Assembly: GCA_963422465.1 (NCBI GenBank)
Contig: OY730174.1
Location: forward strand, 2,506,914 to 2,570,913
DNA length: 64,000 bases
Source of the DNA: Lichina pygmaea
Taxonomy: Eukaryota; Ascomycota; Lichinomycetes; Lichinales; Lichinaceae
Reading direction: 5' to 3'
Numbering within the stretch: position 1 is the stretch's first letter; each line of letters opens with the position of its first letter. Position numbers and translations under genes: made by a program. Positions 11,532 through 23,097 of the stretch are shown here, piece after piece. The notes under the pieces were generated by a model. It made no database searches and was not told the DNA's origin. It saw only the letters and a list, made by a program, of their open reading frames with translations.

Positions 11532-12263
11532 ATGCAGCCGCAACAACGATTAGCCATGCAACTGCCCGCAACGATAGATGATGCGTCAAAGTCAGAGTCC
11601 GAGGGGCCGCTTGCTGAGCAGGTGCGCATCAAGAACAGAAGAAAAACATACCTGGACAAGAATCCAGCCTACTACTCCCCATCCCTCGAGCTTGCAGGTT
11701 CGCCGGGCACAGACGGCCTCCCCCTTACCGCATGCGAGGTCAAGGGCTGATGTCCGAACGTAGACCCGCTCTTGTATGACCGGATGATCCGTCGCTTCCA
11801 GACGGCCGACGAGCGCGAGGCCGACGGCCGCCAGAAAGGCTACTCCGGTGTTCTGGAGGCAGACCTGCGTCGCTCCGAGGCCAAAGTCGCCGCGCTGGCT
11901 GATCCGCGAACGTCGTCGGTGACGTATCAAAGAGGCTCGAACGGCGAGATAACCGCCGAAGACCCGGAAGACGCCCCGCAGGACAAGGCAGAAGGCCAGC
12001 AGCGGTGGCACAGAGAGATGACCGAGCGTTTCCTACGTGGCGAAGACGACGATTTCGATTACGCGACGGTGGATGACAACGACGAGTGGGACGACCGTCG
12101 ACAAGAAGAGAGGGACGCAGAGGACAGGTGGTTCACCGAGGAGGAGCCTTGTTTCATCCTCGACGAGGAGCCTTCCAGACATAATGGCCCCGGACGCTCC
12201 AGCAGCGAAGATGAACATGCAAAGAAAGTACCGCGGGGCGAAACAGGTGTACAGGATTTTTAA
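11532..12263 (+). CDS. CCDC97-like protein (DUF2052 family)
   Basis: Two exons, 11532-11697 and 11764-12263, join in phase 1 across a 66-bp intron (CAG/GTTCGC...GTAG) and give 221 residues. The hallmark blocks are RIKNRRKTYLDKNPAYYSPSL, then, across the splice, LELADPLLYDRMIRRFQT and GYSGVLEADLRRSEAKVAAL. After these comes a long acidic tail with RFLRGEDDDFDY. The human relative CCDC97 is associated with U2 snRNP/SF3B splicing complexes, so a nuclear splicing role is plausible but is inferred from the family. The downstream ATG at 11556 could also be the start; both precede the conserved block. Confidence 0.82.
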
Positions 12264-13139
12264 CGGACAGAACGCATCATGTACACTTTCCATGCCTCTT
12301 TTCGCGAAGAAACAAGGCAGGAAGGAGTAGATGCTGCGTGCGTCCCCCTCTTGCGTCAACCGGCGTGTCTTTAACTACAACAGGACGACTGGTATTCTTT
12401 TGACCTCGCCCCAGAGTATTCTTAAGGCCCACTTGGATGATCTGGTGCAAACAACAGCAAGCTGGCTCTGATTCCCGTGTTCGATCAATCCGAGATTCTT
12501 TAACTCAATGCTCATGCCGTGTATAGCCAGCCAATCACCGAGCTGTCGATGTATTCGAAGAGCATATGGATTTGCCTCGAGTGTGAGGGCTGATCAAGAT
12601 TTTCCAAGTTATCACGAGCTGCCTTGATTGTCAAGCAAGTGCTCTCTCCTGGAAAGCCGATCTGCCGTAAAGCTACCGACGTCAATGTATCTCCAACGCC
12701 TCATCGAATGCCGTATCAACCCGCCACGAACAAAGGAATCAATGCAAAGGCATGAACAAGGGTAGATGGCCGTGTGGAGGAAATTTTAAAAGGGCCAAAG
12801 AAAATGTAGGTATCTTCAAGGCATCATCAGCGGGGTTTTCTGCAGGTATAAAGTGGGCAAGGAGGGAGAGTCAAGGGTTTGTTCTTTGGGGAATCAAGTA
12901 GAGAAGCTGAAAAGGCTTCAAGAAGCTAAATGGGACATGCTGAGCACGAGCAATGGAGGGGAAAGCCTGAGTTGGGTTTGAACAGTCAAGTGAAAAATGA
13001 AGCGTCTGAACCTCAGTCAACAGACGCCGGCCATATGGGACAATCGAGGCTAAAAACTTAGCTAGGTCGTATTTTGAAGAGGTTAGGAATAACGAGGTTG
13101 GTCGTCGTGGCTATGATTGTCATCACGGGAATCGTCGTG
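12264..13139. other. Intergenic, between convergent genes
   Basis: About 880 bp between the 3' ends of two converging genes. I see no coding signal, tRNA or repeat family here. The stretch is plain in composition apart from an A/G-rich run near 12860-12990. Confidence 0.6.
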
Positions 13140-14596
13140 TCAACCGCCGCCAAGGTATTTTCTCCAACCATCTCGCACGCACACGCGATGACCGGTGGTG
13201 GGCACCTCGGTGATGGCGAATCTCTCCCAACGCCCCTCGCGGCCGGCACCGATGACAACGAGGCTCTTGTCGCTGGTCCAGCCGATGACACCCTTGGATG
13301 GGTTTCCGTCAGGGATACCCGTCGGTGTGGATGACGTAGTTCCCTTGCGGGCGGCCGTCGAAGTCTGCTGCTCGTCGGTCCCAATCTCAAAGGGGGAGGA
13401 CGCAAACGAGTAGGTGTCCGAGAATACGCGCGGCATCATCGGGAGTTTCCCCAAGATGCCCCACTTCTGGCTGCCATTTTCGTCCGTGCGGCTACCGCCC
13501 GACGAGACGCCTTTGGCCACGCCCCGCTGTCTGTCGGGCGTAGAGGATCGAGATGCACGCTCTTGTATCGAGCCAGGCAGGTCGAAGATGTGCAAGGTGG
13601 ACTTGTCGGACGTCACGGCTATGTATCTGCTGGAAGGCGAGATGGCGAGGTCGAAAATAACGGCTGCATCGATACCGCGCCGGAGCTCGGCGATGCATGC
13701 GTAGTTGATCGTCGAGTAGACTCGTATGAGAGTTCCCTTTGTGAACGTAACAGGCCTTAGTCCCAATGGACTCCGCCGTCTAGCGGATGCAGACTCACCG
13801 TGGCACTCGCTGTGGCGAGAAACTCTCCATCGGCGCTGAGTTCCAATGCTCGTAACGGCGAGCTGTGGGCAGGAATGATGCTGACATTCCCTCGAGCAAG
13901 CTCGACGAGCTGGACCTGCCCGGCTGTGCGGCCAGGGAAGGCGAGAAGCTGGGACCCTAGACAGCACAGCCCCAACGGATTGTCCGCCGTCTTGAACGAC
14001 GACAGCTTCTCGGGCGGGGAGCTGAAGGCGTAGACGTTGACGCTGTCACGGAGAACGACGACGATGCGGCTCCTCGACAGCCGGACGCGGTGCACTAGCG
14101 TCCGGAAATCCAGCGTAAAAGCTACTTCTTGCTTGGCATCGTCCCAGATCACAATCTGAAAGGCGTCCGTCAGCAGGTAAACGGAGCCTGACCAGCGGTC
14201 GACCCGACGGTCTTACCAACCTTGTTCGGGGGGAACTTGGGCTGTTCGCCACCACCAACAAGGGCCATGTAGTTGGCTCGGCCAATCATTTCTGCAATGG
14301 CGATGCCGCCATTTAGATCTGGTGCAGTAGACAGTGAGGCCGTGTATCCTCCATACATTTGGATGTTTAACGTTCAGCCAAAGAAGCTGACCCACCTCGG
14401 GAGACCTTGAGCTGGCATGGCTCCGAATTGAAGACTGTCATTGTGTATTAATACGAGAACCGTGCCATTCTGTCCTACAGCACATACCACAGAAGCCACT
14501 ATCCAAACCAACAGAGAAACAACTGTTGTCCTGGTTGAACGAGGCTGACAAAGACACCGGTCCACTTGAGTTATCGATAGCAGATCTGGTATTCAT
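13140..14596 (-). CDS. PROPPIN WD40 protein (Hsv2/WIPI3-4-like, Atg18 family)
   Basis: PROPPINs are seven-bladed propellers that bind PI3P and PI(3,5)P2 on autophagic and vacuolar membranes. Five exons were placed: 14596-14488, 14434-14396, 14318-14221, 14155-13799 and 13736-13140. All junctions keep phase, giving 399 residues. Diagnostic features are [12 protein letters not shown] in blade 1, [32 protein letters not shown], and the phosphoinositide-binding motif. That motif is LRRG here (ELRRGID), where most members have F/L-RRG. It is followed by [26 protein letters not shown] Ser/Arg-rich loop follows blade 6, about residues 260-320. The frame ends soon after WRKYLG, as in the family. The short N-terminus and lack of a long tail favour the Hsv2/WIPI4 branch over Atg18 itself. 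Confidence 0.86.
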
Positions 14597-15299
14597 CTTG
14601 GCACTGGAGATGCTCACCCGTATGTTCTTATACTGGGTTTGGAGATTGGAGAATTATGGAAGAAGCTCTACCCAAGCTGGTAGCATGCAGTGACATGTGA
14701 AGACATATGGATGACTAGACAGGAATAGGGAATTGGACCATTGGCAGCTGGGTAAGAGCAAGTAGCATCTCCTTCGTTCTTTTCCGGGCATCGGAAAGAG
14801 GCATGGCTTGCTTGTAATAGCATGCAAGCTCAGGGGCCATCTGGCACGAAACAGTCGAAGCTCGAAAAGCGCAAGTCCGTCTTCTGGAAGGCTATCCCAA
14901 CATAACTGGACTGCTACTAGGTGCGCTTAGATCTCACGTGATATGCTGCGCTTAGTCACGGCTGATTCATCTCTACTTTGCCAATATCAAATCGCGGGTC
15001 TCTGCCGAGCTCCGGCGAATTGAAATTGCTTTTCGAAGCAGAAAGGGGCCATCAGTTCACCCAAGCGAAAAAGGGAAAAGACGGAAGAAGGAGAAGGAGA
15101 AGGAGACGCAGAAGACGGAAAGTAAAGCGGAGGATCCTTTTCCATCGCCAGGCAAACCTCCGATTGTCCGAACGTTGGCTCAGCTTTTCCCGTCACAGAC
15201 GCAAGGAGACTCCTCCTTGACCCATAGTTGAACAATTGCATCGCACCGATCCAGTGGCACCGGTATTCGACCGGCCGTTAGTCCCGTCCACTTCAAGAG
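14597..15299. promoter_or_regulatory. Divergent promoter region, PROPPIN and septin genes
   Basis: About 700 bp upstream of both genes. A purine-rich AGAAGGAGAAGGAGA run near 15083-15116 lies about 190 bp before the septin ATG. No other feature was recognised. Confidence 0.45.
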
Positions 15300-16830
15300 A
15301 TGTCTTCCCTCAGTGCTGTATGTCTGACGCCCGTTCGCCTCGGCCGTTTCGCATCCACCTACGGATTACTTACGCTCGTAACATTTCCAGATCAAGATGC
15401 GTCGCAAGAAGAACGTCAAGAAGGGAATCCAGTTCTGTCTCATGGTGTGCGGCACGTCGGGTACAGGTGGGCACTCGAAGCACTGTCGCTAAGAAAATGC
15501 TCAATGTCATGATGGCTGACGTTCCATCAAGGCCGCACTACCTTCGTTAACACTCTGTGCGGCAAGAGAGTGCTGCAGTCCAAGGACGCCGACGATCCCA
15601 CCCACGCCCATCTCGAGGAGGGCGTCCGAATCAAACCTATCACCGTCGGTATGAGCCCTCTCGATCAATCGGCCCTTTCCCTCACCCTCCGACGAGCGAT
15701 GGGGCTGACCTGGGCATGCTGTAGAGCTAGAGCTGGACGATGAAGGCACGCGAATATCGCTGACCATCGTTGACACTCCCGGATTCGGAGATCAGATCGA
15801 CAACGAGGCAAGGTATGCGACAGACCAGGCCAATGCGCAGGTGGCGACGCTCACCAACCATTTGGCAGTTTCGCCGAGATCGTAGGCTACCTGGAACGCC
15901 AGTACGACGACATCCTGGCCGAGGAATCTCGCATCAAGCGAAACCCCAGGTTTAGGGATAACCGCGTCCATGCGCTGCTCTACTTCATCACTCCGACTGG
16001 CCATGGGTGAGCCTTCTCGTACCCTGGCTGTTCGGCGAGCGTACGCGCGCTGACAGATCCTCAGTCTACGCGAGCTTGATATCGAGCTCATGAAGCGGCT
16101 GTCGCCACGAGTGAACGTCATTCCCGTCATCGGCAAGGCGGATTCGCTCACCCCCGCCGAGCTGGCCGAATCCAAGAAACTCGTCATGGAGGACATTGAG
16201 CATTACCGGATCCCGGTCTACAACTTTCCCTACGACGCCGAAGAGGACGACGAGGATACGGTCGAGGAGAACTCGGAGCTGCGCAGCCTGATGCCGTTTG
16301 CCATCGTCGGCTCCGAAGATGTCATCGAGATCGGTGGCCGACGGGTCCGGGCCCGGCAGTACCCGTGGGGTGTCGTCGAGGTGGATAACCCACGCCACTC
16401 GGACTTCCTTGCCATCCGGAGCGCCTTGTTGCACAGCCATCTCGCCGATCTCAAGGAGATCACGCACGATTTCCTGTACGAGAACTATCGTACCGAGAAA
16501 CTGAGCAAGAGTGTCGACGGAGGCGCTCCCGAGTACGTCTCTTCCCATCTCCCCGTCTGCTTCTTCGGGGTGGCTGACCGCGGGACCCCGAACGCTAGGG
16601 CTACCTCGATGAATCCCGAAGACCTGGCATCCCAATCGGTCCGGCTCAAGGAGGAGCAACTGCGCCGCGAAGAGGAGAAGCTCCGGGACAATGAGATTAA
16701 GGTGAAGAAGGAGATCAACGAGAAGCGGCAAGAGCTGTTGGCGCGCGAGAGCCAGCTCAAGGAGATCGAGGCTCGGATGCAACGAGAGCAGAGCGCGCCC
16801 GTCGACGAAGTCAGCAGCGAGAAGGCGTAG
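15300..16830 (+). CDS. CDC11: Septin, Cdc11 type (AspA-like)
   Basis: Septins form hetero-octameric rods that assemble rings and filaments at septa and hyphal branches; Cdc11 caps the rod. Seven exons: 15300-15317, 15391-15466, 15532-15648, 15725-15812, 15869-16006, 16065-16532 and 16599-16830, giving 378 residues. The polybasic region MRRKKNVKKG precedes the P-loop GTSGTGRTT (residues 27-35), where Arg stands in place of the usual Lys. G3 is DTPGFG and G4 is GKAD. The septin unique element lies near YPWGVVEVDNP and HDFLYENYRTEKLS. The C-terminal coiled coil (EEQLRREEEKLRDNE onward) is typical. The first exon is only 18 bp; translation could instead start at the MRRKKN Met in exon 2. The last intron (66 bp) is a multiple of three with no stop, so its retention would add 22 residues. 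Confidence 0.93.
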
Positions 16831-18250
16831 CGGAGATGAAAGAGGGCTACACCGCAGCGGAGGTGGAATTGATTTGGGGTGGTGGGACACTATGGCGATG
16901 TGCCGTTTTATCTTGACGCCCCACCAAGGAGGCGTCTCTCGAGAGGGCAGATACCACCTCGTCGGCTCCAACGTGCTTTACTTCAGCTTCCCAGAATCGT
17001 TTGAACCTCTCGGCGTTGGCGATAGTGGATGATCGGGTCATCGGTCGTCTTTTCTTCTATCCTCCTTTTTTTGTGAAAAAGGAGCTTGTTGACGAGTAGC
17101 AGCAGCAGCAGCAGCAGCAGCAGCGGCAGCGGCAGCGGCAAGCGGGGGGCCTGTTTAATCTGTACGAGTTGGGGTTGTTTGTGACTACCGTCATCATGTT
17201 CGTTTCTAACGCGTTGCTTCATTCGCATCTTGCTTTTGAACGAAGCTTCAATTGCGGAGAGTCCTGCTATGTGCTCCTCGTCCACCACATGCGCGCCAGA
17301 CTAAGGATCTACTTCCGTACGTATGTAGACATTAGCTGTTCCCAGGCCTACACATTGAGACAACGAGTAGGTGGCCAGGTGGCGTAGCTTGTCGAGCCAA
17401 GGGTACGGAAGTACTGTGGATCATGCTTACATCAAAGGTTGTAAGAAGTGCTGCCCTCCATCGGTAGTGGACTGCTGAAGTATAATTTTTGAAGCGGTCA
17501 TTTTCTCCCAGATTACTTAATCCAGAGCTGACTACTTCCGTAGAGAGACTGACCAATGAGAGTCAACTTAGTTACACTTTAGGTACATTACGTAGTTACG
17601 TACGTTACGTAGCAAGAGGGGGTCGATACGAGTACTCGTACGTACCACGTACGTATGATACAGTGTACCAGTAGACAACTTTTAGGATGTCAGCCTGGGA
17701 CCTATCTTGAGCCGCATTTTGAGCCGCATCCTTAAAAGTTATTGGCCGTGCGTAGGTATTCGATCAGTTATGGTAGTCGCAGAACTCTTGTCCATGATAT
17801 AGCCCAACAAAAGTCTCGCGCTAACGTCCTAAAGGTCGTCCCCTAGTATACGAGTACTATCGGTAGAGAACTGGATTCATTGGCTGCCTCTTTCCTCTTT
17901 GGGTGCACGGTGGGACTACAAGGCAGCGCTTTCACAAGTAATGATAGATGGAAGTGGAGATCTCAGGCGAGAGACTTGAGCAATTCTATCAGCTATGCGA
18001 GAGATAGTTTTGACACATATGTCTAGCTGACCTTCCGCGTGACGTATTGAAACAAGGCTCAGCTTCTCCCGAAGCTGAACGACGTTGCCACCTGTTACGT
18101 ATCGTACCGCGTAGTCATCTCGACTTCTCCAGGTTCCCAAGCACGTCCGTCTTGTTGCAGCCGTCCAGCATAGCAGGAGAAGAAAGATCTGAAAAGGGTC
18201 CACCCTCTTTGTCGGAGTCTGTCTTTGGTCCTCGTAGTCATCCCATCGCG
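16831..18250. other. Intergenic DNA with an AGC microsatellite and GTAC clusters
   Basis: About 1.4 kb without a supported gene. It holds an AGC/GGC trinucleotide tract at about 17098-17141, a strong GTAC/TACGTA palindrome cluster at 17577-17665, and the promoter of the next gene. Confidence 0.6.
17098..17141. repeat. (AGC)n/(GGC)n microsatellite
   Basis: About eight AGC units grade into GGCAGC units. On the minus strand an open frame would read a Leu run, but there is no sign that it is coding. Confidence 0.9.
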
Positions 18251-19267
18251 ATGGCCGGCAGCACCAAATATCAGGCGGCGCCGCAGCGCGATTCGATGGA
18301 CGACGCCGACACGGCGCGCTATACGGAGCCGCCTCCATCGTATCAGACCGATCCGCTGCCCGCCGAGCCCCGCACCAGCGAAGATAATGTCCCGGACGAC
18401 TTCAAGGTGTGAACGAAAGCCATGCGCCCCAGGTGACGTGGAAGGGTGTCGAAGTGCTGACTCTCCGGCGTTCCAGTTCGGAGGGTCCGTGGCCGAGGCC
18501 ACGATCGATATCCGTATGCAGTTCATCAGGAAGGTCTATGCCATCCTGTAAGGCCCTCCCTGCTCTGGCTGTGATTGGGGAGCTCGTGGCTGATATGGCT
18601 CTCGATAGCACCGTTCAGCTTCTCGCCACGACGATCCTTAGCTCCGTCTCGGTCTTCAGCGCGAGCTACAAGCAGTGGATCAGGAGCAACCAGTGGATGA
18701 TGTGGTTATCGTTGTTTGGGGCCATGGGCTTCATGGTGGGTTGTTTCCTCTTGACCGGGCCGGATCGGATCGAATCAAGATCGATACTGACTGTGCCCGC
18801 GACAGCTCTTGACCTTCTGGAAGCGGAAGTCGTATCCGACCAATCTTCTTTTCCTGACCGGTTTCACGGCACTGGAAGCATACGCCATCTCCGTCGTCGT
18901 GTCGTTCTATGAAGTCCGCATCGTGCTCCAAGCCTTGATCCTGACGCTCGGCATCTTCTTGGCTCTGACCCTATTCGCCTGTCAGACCAAGTACGATTTC
19001 ACGTCCTGGATCCCGTACCTCTTTGGTGGCCTCTGGGCTCTTATCCTCTTCGGCTTCATGGCCGCCTTCTTCCCGTACAACAGTACGGCCGAGCTCATCT
19101 ACTCGGGCATCGCAGCGCTAGTCTTCTGCGGCTATATTCTCGTCGACACGCAGCTGGTGATGCGGCATTATCATGTCGAGGAGGAAATTGCCGCGGCCAT
19201 CTCTCTCTACCTGGACGTTATCAACCTCTTCCTGTCCATTCTCAGGATCCTCAACGGACGACGCTGA
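18251..19267 (+). CDS. BXI1: Bax inhibitor-1 / TMBIM family membrane protein
   Basis: Members of this family are ER or vacuole multi-pass proteins affecting calcium leak and stress-induced death; yeast Bxi1 acts in the unfolded-protein response. Four exons: 18251-18406, 18477-18547, 18609-18735 and 18806-19267, all in phase, give 271 residues. An acidic, Pro-rich cytosolic tail (about 55 residues, with PPPSYQTDPLP) precedes IRMQFIRKVYAIL, the family's entry motif. Hydrophobic segments follow, with FTALEAYAISVV and YSGIAALVFCGYILVDTQLVM, then HHVEE-like HYHVEEEIAAAISLYLDVINLFLSIL at the end. Seven membrane segments are expected. The identification is firm; the symbol follows the yeast orthologue. 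Confidence 0.9.
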
Positions 19268-19596
19268 GCGGCGCGCCCTTTGGTCGATCGAGGGGCATGA
19301 TCGGTCTAAGCGGACGGAGTGCAAGAGAAACGAAATTGTTATCAACCAGAGATGCATCCACGCTGACGAGACTTGAGATGCGGCAGATGCTATCAGGTCG
19401 GCGATGGATGCAGTTGGGTTCCTGTGTCAAGGCTTGTCCACTGTTACTTGTTTTCTTATGAGGTATCTCTGGCGAAAGGTGTTATGGATGTTAGGGTAGG
19501 GTGGGAAGGCCCCACAAATTGCAATTGTGTGGACGAGATCATCGTCATATCCCAGCACGTGAAGGAGCAAGATGAGGCAAGAAAAAATAAAAACCT
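19268..19596. other. Intergenic, 3' of BXI1, with tRNA Pol III terminator
   Basis: The 3' flank of two converging transcription units. At 19581-19593 the plus strand has A runs, which are the T-run RNA polymerase III terminator of the minus-strand tRNA gene. Nothing else was recognised. Confidence 0.6.
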
Positions 19597-19728
19597 TGGA
19601 CAGTGTAGGACTCGAACCTACACCTCTCCCCCTCCCGCAAGCCTACTACCGAGCATGGCGCGACGCGTCCAGCACCACACACAGGAAACCGGGGAATTCG
19701 GAGCGCTCTACCATTAAACCAACCGCCC
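19597..19728 (-). tRNA. Intron-containing tRNA gene, isotype unresolved
   Basis: The minus strand folds into the outer parts of a tRNA. The 5' acceptor GGGCGGT pairs with 3' ACTGTCC (allowing G-U pairs), with discriminator A. The D arm is GTTT-AATGGTA-GAGC (A box). The T arm is GTAGG-TTCGAGT-CCTAC (B box), followed by a T-run terminator. The gene is 132 bp, so an intron of roughly 60 bp is implied. The expected anticodon arm after the D stem reads CTCCG-AATTCCC and lacks the usual U33 at that register. TTC (Glu) fits by position; TCC or CCC (Gly) fit only if the arm shifts. I cannot settle the isotype, and a pseudogene is possible. Confidence 0.6.
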
Positions 19729-20762
19729 AATGGAGAGAGCCTGGACGTGGATATAATTAACAAATAAGCTCGTCCTCCCCCGAAGCTCTTCCCGGTCTCG
19801 TGATCATCACTGTCGGTACCTCGGTACATCTTTGAACATCGAATGGCCTACGGAGTACTCGTATAGCTGCTGTTGGTTGCAACGTACTGACACCTAGTTG
19901 GGCCCAAGGCGACGTGTCCTAATTACGTAACGTAATTACAGTATGCTATGGAGCATCAGCCTGTTACCGTATACGTAGAGCTGGTACCACGACCGATATC
20001 AGCACACTATATCTGCACACGTCTGTGTTGATCTACTGCTCAGCCTGACACTCGTTCGATGTGCCATGGTCTGAAGTCAATGTACCCTGGTACTGTAGGC
20101 AGAAGGATCTTGAAGCGTGCTGCTACCGGGACGAGAACGGAAGGCAGAGCCGACAGGGTCCAAGTGGACGTGCCGTGCCTGAAACTTGCCATATATGGAA
20201 CGCGCACGATAAACCAAAAAGCAAGAAACAAAAACAAAAAGAGACGATATCTCAATATCAGTCCAATCCACGACCGCCACACTGCGTCGTCTGTATTTGC
20301 ACTTGTTCGTGCATCTGGTGGTAGTGCTTTTACGCGCAGGCTGCAGCAATTGTTCAATTGCATCCACCCGTTACCGCCAGCCGACCGTCTCTACCTTGAC
20401 TCCGCGAGGCAGTATCCGCTTTAGCAATTTACCCGAGAGCTCTAACGGTCAGATCTCGAAACCCGGCGGGTAAGTCAATCGCCCCAACTGGGATTGTCGC
20501 ATCGTGTTGTTCAATTGCGTGTGTCCCTCGAAGATCAAGCTGCAGCGCTGTGTTCGGCATCAGGGGCTGACTTGCACAGGCCATCAAGATCCCCCTCGTC
20601 CGAGGCAACATGAGTGCCTGAGTGACCATCGCTGCTCCGACCGCACGCCAGTCAGGCGGTGCTCTCTGAATCGACGGCGCTTGATGGGTGGCCGTTGCGT
20701 CATCCTCGACACCGATACAACTCGTTGGAAATCCACATCGAGTTGCAGGAGTCAGGTGAGAT
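19729..20762. other. Intergenic region upstream of ceramide synthase
   Basis: About 1 kb with no supported gene. It has short TACGTAACGTAATTAC-type palindromes near 19922-19940 and an A-rich run (ACCAAAAAGCAAGAAACAAAAAC) near 20213-20240. It must hold the ceramide synthase promoter. Confidence 0.5.
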
Positions 20763-22407
20763 ATGTCCGGGGTGAAGGACGGCCAGGCCGGCACGACTCC
20801 AGTGTCGCAGCATGCCCGTGACGAAGTCGACGCGGAGATGAATGACGATGTGAGAATCGAGCCCATGCGATCTCGCAAGGGCCGGTGTGCCAAGAAGCCC
20901 GCCCAGTTGGGCATGAGAGCTTGCATAGAGAGCCATCAGATCAGTAAGTCGTGCTTGAGACTGGTGAGTTCGAGGAGGTGCCCCGAGCTGATCGCGGTGA
21001 TAGCGCTCGCCTTCATACCCCTCATGGCCCTCGTCATCCTCCACTTCTCCTACCCCGAGCTCAAGCACCACACAAGAAAGTTTTTCCGGCTGTCCTACCA
21101 CGACCCGATTCTGGACAAGTACGCGGTCGGCGCGGATGACACGTTCATCGTCATACACTGGATATTCCTGCTCACGGGCCTGCGGGCGGCCACGATGACC
21201 TACGTCCTCATCCCCTTTGCGCGCTGGGCCGGCGTCAAGAAGAGAAAAGCCCGAGTGCGGTTCGCTGAGCAGGCTTGGCTGTTCTTGTACGACGCTTCCA
21301 TGTTCTCGTTGGGGATGGTGAGTGGCCGGGGATGGATGCCGCGAGTCCGCATGCGGCCTGCTGACCAGCAGCGAAGTACATATTCTACCATGCCGACTAC
21401 TGGCTCAACCTCCGCGAGATGTGGACGACCTGGCCCGACAGGAAGCTGGAGGGCGTCATGAAACGCTACTACCTCGTCCAGTTTGCGTTCTGGCTGCAGC
21501 AGATCGTTGTGGTCAACATCGAGGAGCGCCGCAAAGACTACCACCAGATGCTCACGCACCACATCATTACGTGCTTCCTGGTCTTGGCGAGCTACGGGCA
21601 TCATTTCACCAAAGTTGGACATGTCATCCTCTGCTTGATGGAGGCCGTGGACGTCATCCTGCCTGTCAGTACTCCGCACACTTCCACCGGCACGAGCGGC
21701 CCCTGCGGGCGGAGCGTCCCTGCTGACGATGGAGAAATTTCAACGTGCAGCTGGCAAAGATGCTCAAGTACATGCACTTCGAAGTCGCCTGCGACGTCGC
21801 CTTTGGCGTCTTCATGGGGACCTGGGTCGTGGCCCGGCACGTCCTCTACATGATGGTCGTCTACTCGACCTATCGGGACACGAAGGAGACAATTCCGTTT
21901 GCCTGCTTCGACAAGGACAACCAGGTCAGCGAGCAGCCAGCCGAGGTGACGGACTCGTTCGTGCAGGTGGTGCAGCCGTTCATCAACCCAGACAGCTTCA
22001 TCTGCTGGACCCACAACGTGAAGTGGACGTTCCTGACGATGCTGCTGGCGCTGCAAGCGCTCACGCTGATCTGGTTCGGCATGATCGTGCGCGTGGCCTG
22101 GCGCATCGTCAAGGGCGGGAAGGCCGAGGACTCGCGGAGCGAGGACGAAGCCGAGGACGACGCGCTCGAGCTGGACGTGGACCTCGGCGATAAACGGTCA
22201 CACGGCGCGGCCCCAGCGGCGCTCGACGCCGAGGTCGGCGTCGGCGTCGACGGCGTCGATGTCCGAGCAATAACCCGGCCGCTTCCAGGCGCGAGAAGAT
22301 ATCGCAAAATGACGGCCAGCGCCACGGGAGTCACTCTGCCGGGGCACCACAGCGACCGGAAGGAACTACTCGGTCGAATCGGCTGTGACAAGTCGATTGG
22401 AGAGTAG
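20763..22407 (+). CDS. LAG1: Acyl-CoA-dependent ceramide synthase (Lag1/Lac1, TLC domain)
   Basis: Ceramide synthase joins a fatty acyl-CoA to a sphingoid base in the ER membrane. Four exons: 20763-20943, 21004-21317, 21377-21664 and 21751-22407, all in phase, give 479 residues. The polar N-terminus precedes a first membrane segment (LAFIPLMALVILHF), then the RKFFRLSY and KYAVGADD blocks. The catalytic Lag1 motif lies at MLTHHIITCFLVLASY, with the paired His, and continues GHHFTKVGHVIL. Later come YMHFEVACDVAFGVFMGTWVVARHVLY and WTFLTMLLALQALTLIWFGMIVRVAW. The cytosolic tail is acidic (SEDEAEDDALELD), as in fungal Lag1. Introns use GTAAGT, GTGAGT and GTCAGT donors. The protein could be Lag1- or Bar1-type; substrate chain length cannot be told. 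Confidence 0.92.
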
Positions 22408-22418
22408 TATGCGTGCGT

Positions 22419-22420
<2 letters not shown>

Positions 22421-22472
<52 letters not shown>
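22421..22472. repeat. (GT)26 microsatellite
   Basis: An uninterrupted GT dinucleotide tract starts 14 bp after the ceramide synthase stop codon, so it lies in the 3' UTR or just beyond it. Confidence 0.95.
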
Positions 22473-22475
<3 letters not shown>

Positions 22476-23097
22476 GGATGACAGGGGAAGGGAGAAGGGG
22501 GGTTGGAGAAAAAACCAGGCCACTACTGTTATGCTGTTGGTCAGTCGATGTGGAAGTGCAAGTGTTTTCCTATCGTAAGGTATGAAGGAGTATGCTTTTG
22601 TATTCTGCATTCTTTTCGAACAGTCCAACGGTGCTGTGCTTTACTGTACTGTACAAGAACAGGGGTAAATGAACTGCCTTGTGCTTCATGAACTGCCTTG
22701 AGCATCACCAGCTTCCGGCTACCAGATGCTAGATCCCAGCTGCCAGCCACCGGATGCCAGCTGCTACTTGATTCATTCAGAAGTTCAGGAACCCGGGAAC
22801 TCGGGAATTTGGGAATAGCACCACAGAGCACATAGAATGAGAGTATGGTGTATGATGGTACCGTACACGATGGCGCTGTACGTAACGTACATGATAGTAC
22901 AGTATCCAACAGTGTGGTGTGGTGCGGAGTACGGAGCGTACTACTGCAGTAGAATATGTCCTCTCTTCTGTTGCTGGTTGTTTTTCTCATCTTCTTTACT
23001 TTTGTACTATCCCCATCCTTTTCTTTTTTTGGGAGTTTCTTCGTTGTTTCTTGTTGAAGTCTGATACAATTCAAATTAAAGAGGTCAAGCGGCATAC
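22473..23097. other. Intergenic region 3' of ceramide synthase
   Basis: No gene was recognised. It holds local direct repeats (ATGAACTGCCTTG twice near 22668-22700), CCAGCTGCCAG-like repeats near 22735-22765, and CGTAC/GTAC runs near 22860-22940. Confidence 0.5.

Noticed and set aside
13074-13334. Plus-strand open frame over the PROPPIN 3' end
   Set aside because: It is antisense to a well-supported exon whose strand and frame match a known family.
22385-22585. Cys-Val repeat protein over the GT microsatellite
   Set aside because: The frame exists only because of the dinucleotide tract.
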